From Nemertoderma westbladi (taxonomy: Eukaryota; Xenacoelomorpha; Nemertodermatida; Nemertodermatidae), in assembly GCA_032718475.1 (NCBI GenBank), contig JAUCBJ010007322.1, forward strand, positions 1 through 64,000: a stretch of DNA of 64,000 bases. The letters run 5' to 3'. The stretch's first letter is position 1. Every line of letters begins with the position of its first letter. Shown here piece after piece: positions 56,761 through 64,000 of this stretch. A program made the position numbers and the translations under genes. The notes beneath the pieces are model-generated. The model was not told the origin of the DNA and searched no databases. It saw nothing but the letters and a program-made list of their open reading frames with translations.

Positions 56761-59700
56761 AGGGGTTGGGCTTGGGTTGGGGTTGGGTTGGGGTTGTAGG
56801 GTAGAAGAATGGATTTGTAGGCGTTGGGGTTGGGTAGGGGTTGTAGGGTAGAAGATTGGGTTTGTAGGGGTTGGGGTTGGTTTGAGCTTGTAGAGTAGAA
56901 GAATGGGTTTGTAGGGGTTGGGGTTGGGGTTGGATTGGGGTTGTAGGGTAGAAAATGGGTTGGATTGGAGTTGTAGAGTAGAAAATGGGTTTGTAGGGGT
57001 TGGGGTTGGGGTTGCGTTGGGGTTTGTAGGGTAGAAGATTGGGTTTGTAGGGGTTGGGATTGGGTTGGGGTTGTAGGGAAAAAGACTGGGTTTGTGGGGG
57101 TTGGGGTTGGGGTTGAAGGGGTTGTGGTTGGGGTTGTAGGGTAGAAGAATGGATTTGTAGGGTTTGGGGTTTGTAGGGTAGAAGAGTGAATTTGTAGGGG
57201 TTGGGGTTGGGTTTGGGTTGGGATTGTAGGGTAGAAGAATGGGTTTGTAGGGGTTGGGGTTGGGGTTGGATTGGGGTTGTAGGGCAGAAAATGGGTTGGA
57301 TTGGGGTTGTAGGGTAGAAGAATGGATTTGTAGGGTTTGGGGTTTGTAGGGTAGAAGAGTGAATTTGTAGGGGTTGGGGTTGTAGGGTAGAAGAATGGAT
57401 TTGTAGGGGTTGGGGTTGGGTTTGGGGTTGTAGGGTAGAAGAATGGGTTTGTATTGGTAGTGGTTGGGATTGTATTGTAGAAGAATGGATTTGTAGGGGT
57501 TGGGGTTGGGTTTGGGGTTGCAGGGTAGAAGAATGGGTTTGTAGGGGTTGGGTTTGGGTTGGGATCGTAGGGTAGAAGAATGGATTTGTAGGGGTTGGGG
57601 TTGGGTTAGGGGTTGAAGGGTAGAAGAATGGGTTTGCGTGGTTTGGGGTTGGGTTGGGGTTGTAGGGTAGAAGAATAGGTTTGTAGGGGTTGGGGTTGTA
57701 GGGTAGAAGAATGTGTTTGTATGGGTTGGGGTTGGGTTGGGGTTGTAGGGTAGAATATGGGTTGTAGGTTGGGGTTGTAGGGTAGAAGAATGGGTTTGTA
57801 GGGGTTGGGGTTGGGGTTGTAGGGTAGAAGAATGGATTTGTAGGGGTTGGGTTTGGGTTGTAGGGTAGAAGAATGGGTTTGTAGGGGTTGGGGTTGTAGG
57901 GTAGAAGAATGGGTTTGTATGGGTTGGGGTTGGGTTGGGGTTGTAGGGTAGAAGAATGGGTTTGTATGGGTTGGGGTTGGGTTGGGGTTGTAGGGTGGAA
58001 GAATGGGTTTGTAGGGGTTGGGGTTGTAGGGTAGAAGAACGGGTTTGTATGGGTTGGGGTTGGTTGGGGTTGTAGGGTAGAAGAATGGGTTTGTAGGGGT
58101 TGGTGTTTGTAGGGTAGAAGAATGGTTTGTAGGGGTTGGGGTTGGGTTGGGGTTGTAGGGTAGAAGAATGGGTTTGGAGGGGTTGTGGTTGGGGTTGTAG
58201 GGTAGAAGAATGGATTTGTAGGGTTTGGGTGTTTGTAGGGTAGAAGAGTGAATTTGTAGGGGTTGGGGTTGGGATTGTAGGGTAGAAGAATGGGTTTGTA
58301 TGGGTTGGGGTTGGGTTGGGGTTTGTAGGGTAGAAGAATGAGTTTGTAGGGGTTGGGGTTGGGTTGGGGTTTTAGGGTAGAAGAATGGGTTTGAAGGGGT
58401 TGGGGTTAGGTTGGGTTTGTAGGGTAGAAGAATGGGATTGTAGGGTTTGGGGTTGGGGTTTGTAGGGTACAAGAATGGGTTTGTAGGGGTTGGGCTTGGG
58501 TTGGGGTTGGGTTGGGGTTGTAGGGTAGAAGAATGGATTTGTAGGCGTTGGGGTTGGGTAGGGGTTGTAGGGTAAGAAGATTGTGTTTGTAGGGGTTGGG
58601 GTTGGTTTGAGCTTGTAGAGTAGAAGAATGGGTTTGTAGGGGTTGGGGTTGGGGTTGGATTGGGGTTGTAGGGTAGAAAATGGGTTGGATTGGAGTTGTA
58701 GAGTAGAAAATGGGTTTGTAGGGGTTGGGGTTGGGGTTGGGTTGGGGTTTGTAGGGTAGAAGATTGGGTTTGTAGGGGTTGGGATTGGGTTGGGGTTGTA
58801 GGGAAAAAGACTGGGTTTGTGGGGGTTTGGGGTTGAGGTTGGGTTGGGGTTGTAGGGTAGAAGAATGGATTTGTAGGGTTTGGGGTTTGTAGGGTAGAAG
58901 AGTGAATTTGTAGGGGTTGGGGTTGGGTTTGGGTTGGGATTGTAGGGTAGAAGAATGGGTTTGTAGGGGTTGGGGTTGGGGTTGGATTGGGGTTGTAGTG
59001 TAGAAAATGGGTTGGATTGGGGTTTTAGGGTAGAAGAATGGATTTGTAGGGTTTGGGGTTTGTAGGGTAGAAGAGTGAGTTTGTAGGGGTTGGGGTTGTA
59101 GGGTAGAAGAATGGATTTGTATGGGTTGGGGTTGGGTTTGGGGTTGTAGGGCAGAAGAATGGGTTTGTATTGGTAGTGGTTGGGATTGTATTGTAGAAGA
59201 ATGGATTTGTAGGGGTTGGGGTTGTGGTTGTAGGGTAGAAGAATGGGTTTGTAGGGGTTGGGGTTGAGGGTAGAAGAATGGGTTTGTATGGGTTGGGGTT
59301 GGGTTGGGGTTGTAGGGTAGAAGAATGGGTTTGTATGGGTTGGGGTTGGGTTGGGGTTGTAGGGTAGAAGAATGGGTTTGTAGGGGTTGGGGTTGTGGGT
59401 AGGCTGGTTTGTAGGGTTGATGGGTTTGAGAGGGGTTGGGGGTTGTAGGGTAGAAGAATGGGTTTGTAGGGGTTGGGGTTGGTGGGGTTGTAGGGTAGAA
59501 GAATGGGTTTGGAGGGGTTGGGTTGGGGTTGTAGGGTAGAAGAATGGGTTTGTAGGGTTTGGGTTGGGGTTGTAGGGTACAAGAATGGGTTTGTAGGGGT
59601 TGGGGTTGGGTTGGGGTTGGGTTGGGGTTGTAGGGTAGAAGAATGGAGTTTGTAGGGGTTGGGTTTGGGTTGGGGTTTTAGGGTAGAAGAATGGGTTTGA

Positions 59701-61000
59701 AGGGGTTGGGGTTAGGTTGGGGTTGTAGGGTAGAAGAATGGGATTGTAGGGTTTGGGGTTGGGGTTTGTAGGGTACAAGAATGGGTTTGTAGGGGTTGGG
59801 CTTGGGTTGGGGTTGGGTTGGGGTTGTAGGGTAGAAGAATGGATTTGTAGGCGTTGGGGTTGGGTAGGGGTTGTAGGGTAAGAAGATTGTGTTTGTAGGG
59901 GTTGGGGTTGGTTTGAGCTTGTAGAGTAGAAGAATGGGTTTGTAGGGGTTGGGGTTGGGGTTGGATTGGGGTTGTAGGGTAGAAAATGGGTTGGATTGGA
60001 GTTGTAGAGTAGAAAATGGGTTTGTAGGGGTTGGGGTTGGGTTGGGGTTTGTAGGGTAGAAGATTGGGTTTGTAGGGGTTGGGATTGGGTTGGGGTTGTA
60101 GGGAAAAAGACTGGGTTTGTGGGGGTTGGGGTTGGGGTTGAAGGGGTTGTGGTTGGGGTTGTAGGGTAGAAGAATGGATTTGTAGGGTTTGGGGTTTGTA
60201 GGGTAGAAGAGTGAATTTGTAGGGGTTGGGGTTGGGTTTGGGTTGGGATTGTAGGGTAGAAGAATGGGTTTGTAGGGGTTGGGGTTGGGGTTGGATTGGG
60301 GTTGTAGGGTAGAAAATGGGTTGGATTGGGGTTCTAGGGTAGAAGAATGGATTTGTAGGGTTTGGGGTTTGTAGGGTAGAAGAGTGAATTTGTAGGGGTT
60401 GGGGTTGTAGGGTAGAAGAATGGATTTGTAGGGTTGGGGTTGGGTTTGGGGTTGTAGGGTAGAAGAATGGGTTTGTATTGGTAGTGGTTGGGATTGTATT
60501 GTAGAAGAATGGATTTGTAGGGGTTGGGGTTGGGTTTGGGGTTGCAGGGTAGAAGAATGGGTTTGTAGGGGTTGGGTTTGGGTTGGGATCGTAGGGTAGA
60601 AGAATGGATTTGTAGGGGTTGGGGTTGGGTTTGGGGTTGAAGGGTAGAAGAATGGGTTTGCGGGGTTTGGGGTTGGGTTGGGGTTGTAGGGTAGAAGAAT
60701 AGGTTTGTAGGGGTTGGGGTTGTAGGGTAGAAGAATGTGTTTGTATGGGTTGGGGTTGGGTTGGGGTTGTAGGGTAGAAGAATGAGTTTGGAGGGGTTGT
60801 GGTTGGGGTTGTTGGGTAGAAGACCGGGTTTCTATGGGTTGGGGTTGGGATTGTAGGGTAGAAGAATGGATTTGTAGGGGTTGGGGTTGTAGGGTAGAAG
60901 AATGTGTTTGAAGGTGTTGTGGTTGGGATTGGGGTTGTAGGGTAGAAGAATGGGTTTGTATGGGTTGGGGTTGGGTTGTGGTTGTAGGGTAGAAGAATGG
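56760..61000. repeat. Higher-order units of about 1.3-1.7 kb
   Basis: The order GGGCTTGGG, GGCGTTGGGG, GGTTTGAGCTTGTAGAG recurs starting near 56767, 58492 and 59798 (1.72 and 1.31 kb apart). The second and third copies share the odd variant GGGTAAGAAGATTGTGTTTG. Confidence 0.7.
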
Positions 61001-64000
61001 GTTTGTAGGGGTTGGGATTGAGGTTGTTGGTTAGAAAATGGGTTTGTAGGGGTTGGGGTTGGGGTTGTAGGGGTTGGGGTTGGGTTGGGGTTGTAGGGTA
61101 GAAGAATGGGTTTGAAGGGGTTGTGGTTGGGGTTGTAGGGTAGAAGAATGGATTTGTAGGGTTTGGGGTTTGTAGGGTAGAAGAGTGAATTTGTAGGGGC
61201 TGGGGTTGGGATTGTAGGGTAGAAGAATGGATTTGTAGGGTTTGGGGTTGGGGTTTGTAGGGTAGAAGAATGAGTTTGTAGGGGTTGGGGTTGGGTTGTG
61301 CTTGTAGGGTAGAATAATGGGTTTGTACGGGTTGAGGTTGGGTTGGGTTTGTAGGGTAGATAATTGGTTTGTAGGGGTTGGGGTTTGTAGGGTAGAAGAA
61401 TGGGTTTGAAGGGGTTGGGGTTGGGTTGGGGTTGTAGGGTAGAATAATGTGTTTGTAGGGGTTGGGTTGGGGCTGTAGGGAAGAAGAATGGGTTTGAAGG
61501 GGTTGGGGTTGTAGGGTAGAAGAATGGGTTTGTAGGGTTTGTGGTTGGGGTTTGTAGGGTACAAGAATGGGTTTTTAGGGCTTGGGGTTGGGTTGGGGTT
61601 GGGTTGGGTGTTGTAGGGTAGAAGAATGGATTTGTAGGGATTGGGGTGGGTTGGGGTTGTAGGGTAGAAGAATGGGTTTGAAGGGGTTGGGGTTAGGTTG
61701 GGGTTGTAGGGTAGAAGAATGGGTTTGTAGGGTTTGGGGTTGGTGTTTGTAGGGTACAAGAATGGGTTTGTAGGGTTTGGGGTTGGGTTGGGGTTGGGTT
61801 GGGGATGTAGGGTAGAAGAATGGATTTGTAGGGGTTGGGTTGGGGTTGTAGGGTAGAAGAATGAGTTTGTAGGGGTTGGGGTTGGTCTTGGGGTTGTAGG
61901 GTAGGAGAATGGGTTTGTAGGGTTTGGGGTTGGGGTTTGTAGGGTACAAGAATGGGTTTGTAGGGGTTGGGTTGGGTTGGGGTTGGGTTGGGTTGGGGTT
62001 GGGTTGGGGTTGGGTTGGGGTTGTAGGGTAGAAGAATGGATTTGTAGGGGTTGGGGTTGGGTTGGGTTTGTAGGGTAGAAGAATGAGTTTGTAGGGGTTG
62101 GGGTTGGGTTGGTGTTGTAGGGTAGAATAATGGGTTTGTACGGGTTGAGGTTGGGTTGGGGTTGTAGGGTAGAAAATGGGTTTGTAGGGGTTGGGGTTTG
62201 TAGGGTAGAAGAATGGGTTTGAAGGGGTTGGGGTTGTAGGGTAGAATAATGTGTTTGTAGGGGTTGGGTTGGGGTTGTAGGGAAGAAGACTGGGTTTGAA
62301 GGGGTTGGGGTTGTAGGGTAGAAGAATGGGTTTGTAGGGTTTGTGGTTGGGGTTTGTAGGGTACAAGAATGGGTTTGTAGGGGTTGGGGTTGGGTTGGGG
62401 TTGTAGGGTAGAAGAATGGATTTGTAGGGGTTGGGGTTGGGTTGGGGTTGTAGGGTAGATGAATGGGTTTCAAGGGGTTGGGGTTGGGTTGGGGTTGTAG
62501 GGTAGAATAATGTGTTTGTAGGGGTTGGGTTGGGGCTGTAGGGAAGAAGAATGGGTTTGAAGGGGTTGGGGTTGTAGGGTAGAAGAATGGGTTTGTAGGG
62601 TTTGTGGTTGGGGTTTGTAGGGTACAAGAATGGGTTTTTAGGGCTTGGGGTTGGGTTGGGGTTGGGTTGGGGTTTGTAGGGTAGAAGAATGGATTTGTAG
62701 GGATTGGGGTGGGTTGGGGTTGTAGGGTAGAAGAATGGGTTTGAAGGGGTTGGGGTTAGGTTGGGGTTGTAGGGTAGAAGAATGGGTTTGTAGGGTTTGG
62801 GGTTGGTGTTTGTAGGGTACAAGAATGGGTTTGTAGGGTTTGGGGTTGGGTTGGGGTTGGGTTGGGGATGTAGGGTAGAAGAATGGATTTGTAGGGGTTG
62901 GGGTTGGTGTTGGGGTTGTAGGGTAGAAGAATGGGTTTGTAGGGGTTGGGGTTGGGTTTGTAGGGTACAAGAATGGGTTTGTAGGGTTTGGGGTTGGGTT
63001 GGGGTTGGGTTGGGGATGTAGGGTAGAAGAATGGATTTGTAGGGGTTGGGGTTGGGTTGGGGTTGTAGGGTAGGAGAATGGGTTTGTAGGGTTTGGGGTT
63101 GGGGTTTGTAGGGTACAAGAATGGGTTTGTAGGGGTTGGGTTGGGTTGGGGTTGGGTTGGGGTTGGGGTTGGGTTGGGGTTTTAGGGTAGAAGAATGGAT
63201 TTATAGGGGTTGGGGTTGGGTTGGGTTTGTAGGGTAGAAGAATGAGTTTGAAGGGGTTGGGGTTGGGTTGGTGTTGTAGGGTAGAATAATGGGTTTGTAC
63301 GGGTTGAGGTTGGGTTGGGGTTGTAGGGTAGAAAATGGGTTTGTAGGGGTTGGGGTTTGTAGGGTAGAAGAATGGGTTTGAAGGGGTTGGGGTTGTAGGG
63401 TAGAATAATGTGTTTGTAGGGGTTGGGTTGGGGTTGTAGGGAAGAAGAATGGGTTTGAAGGGGTTGGGGTTGTAGGGTAGAATAATGTGTTTGTAGGGGT
63501 TGGGTTGGGGTTGTAGGGAAGAAGACTGGGTTTGAAGGGGTTGGTGTTGTAGGGTAGAAGAATGGGTTTGTAGGGTTTGTGGTTGGGGTTTGTAGGGTAC
63601 AAGAATGGGTTTGTAGGGGTTGGGGTTGGGTTGGGGTTGTAGGGTAGAAGAATGGATTTGTAGGGGTTGGGGTTGGGTTGGGGTTGTAGGGTAGATGAAT
63701 GGGTTTCAAGGGGTTGGGGTTGGGTTGGGGTTGTAGGGTAGAATAATGTGTTTGTAGGGGTTGGGTTGGGGCTGTAGGGAAGAAGAATGGGTTTGAAGGG
63801 GTTGGGGTTGTAGGGTAGAAGAATGGGTTTGTAGGGTTTGTGGTTAGGTTGGGGTTGGGTTGGGGTTGTAGGGTAGAAGAATGGATTTGTAGTGGTTGGG
63901 GTTGGGTTGGGGTTGTAGGGTAGAAGAATGAGTTTGTATTGGTTGGGGTTGGTCTTGTGGTTGTAAGGTAGAAGAATGGGTTTGTAGGGGTTGGGGTTGG
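61000..64000. repeat. Higher-order units of about 1.1-1.2 kb at the right edge
   Basis: The variant GTTGGTGTTTGTAGGGTAC occurs near 61741 and 62806 (1.07 kb apart), and GTAGATGAATGGGTTTCAAGG occurs near 62455 and 63691 (1.24 kb apart). The last unit is cut by the window end. Confidence 0.7.

Larger units (their letters stand above)
30094..64000. repeat. G-rich satellite, block 3 (to the window edge)
   Basis: About 33.9 kb of uninterrupted satellite with the same 47-bp basic unit and the same near-absence of C on the + strand. No gene, tRNA or transposon was found inside it. Minus-strand ORFs of 1599 (51765-56564), 1099 (40713-44012), 893 (49541-52222) and 713 codons (29991-32132) are read-throughs of stop-free satellite. 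All three minus frames give similar Pro/Asn/Thr/Gln/Tyr repeats over the same DNA, which is why I do not call them genes. The array continues past the right edge. Confidence 0.95.

Noticed and set aside
30094-64000. CRISPR-like array (regular repeat with variable spacers)
   Set aside because: Linkers are themselves G-rich repeats of the same composition, the repeat core is degenerate, and the context is eukaryotic.

Overview
The window comes from a eukaryotic, almost certainly animal, genome. A complete Bel/Pao retrotransposon is present, a group known only from metazoans, together with a non-LTR retrotransposon and canonical splice-like signals. No bacterial operon or ribosome-binding-site logic is visible. 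The species cannot be told from the sequence.

Layout. (1) 1-9.69 kb is AT-rich, mostly unique DNA. It holds a compact minus-strand cassette: a 347-residue protein of unknown function with nuclear-localisation-like basic patches (6016-7059), a 1340-residue protein-primed family B DNA polymerase with N-terminal zinc fingers (1435-5457), and, overlapping the polymerase stop codon, a 181-residue protein that I read as a diverged TATA-box-binding-protein fold (912-1457). A degenerate array of TATA-like plus octamer-like motifs lies in front of the polymerase. The cassette looks like part of a Polinton/adintovirus-like mobile element or endogenous DNA virus, but no integrase, capsid, ATPase or terminal inverted repeats are seen here. 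Further right is the first coding exon of a secreted-protein gene (8274-8850) and a 157-bp tandem duplication carrying two copies of a 28-nt candidate mini-exon.

(2) From 9.69 kb to the right edge the DNA is a G-rich, nearly C-free (+ strand) satellite. Its basic unit is about 47 bp: a core 'GTAGGGTAGAAGAATGGG' plus 'TTTGTAG' and a variable GGGGTT/GGGTT linker. Higher-order repeats of roughly 1.1-1.3, 1.3-1.7, 4.2 and 6.27 kb are layered on it. The minus strand of the unit lacks stop codons in all three frames, which produces long but meaningless Pro/Gln/Asn/Thr-rich ORFs of up to 1599 codons.

(3) The satellite is interrupted twice by 5'-truncated copies of the same LINE in the same orientation (13823-16255 and 17161-30093). 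The second copy is itself split by a full-length Bel/Pao element (17682-28975, polyprotein on the minus strand). That element has near-identical 892/900-bp LTRs and a perfect 5-bp target duplication, CGTAT. Other higher-order repeat units in the same window keep matching empty sites for both LINE insertions, so the order of events can be read: satellite amplification, then LINE insertions, then Bel/Pao insertion.

The most unusual items are the TBP-like/polymerase cassette with its promoter-like array, and the telomere-like, strand-asymmetric satellite with its nested retrotransposons.
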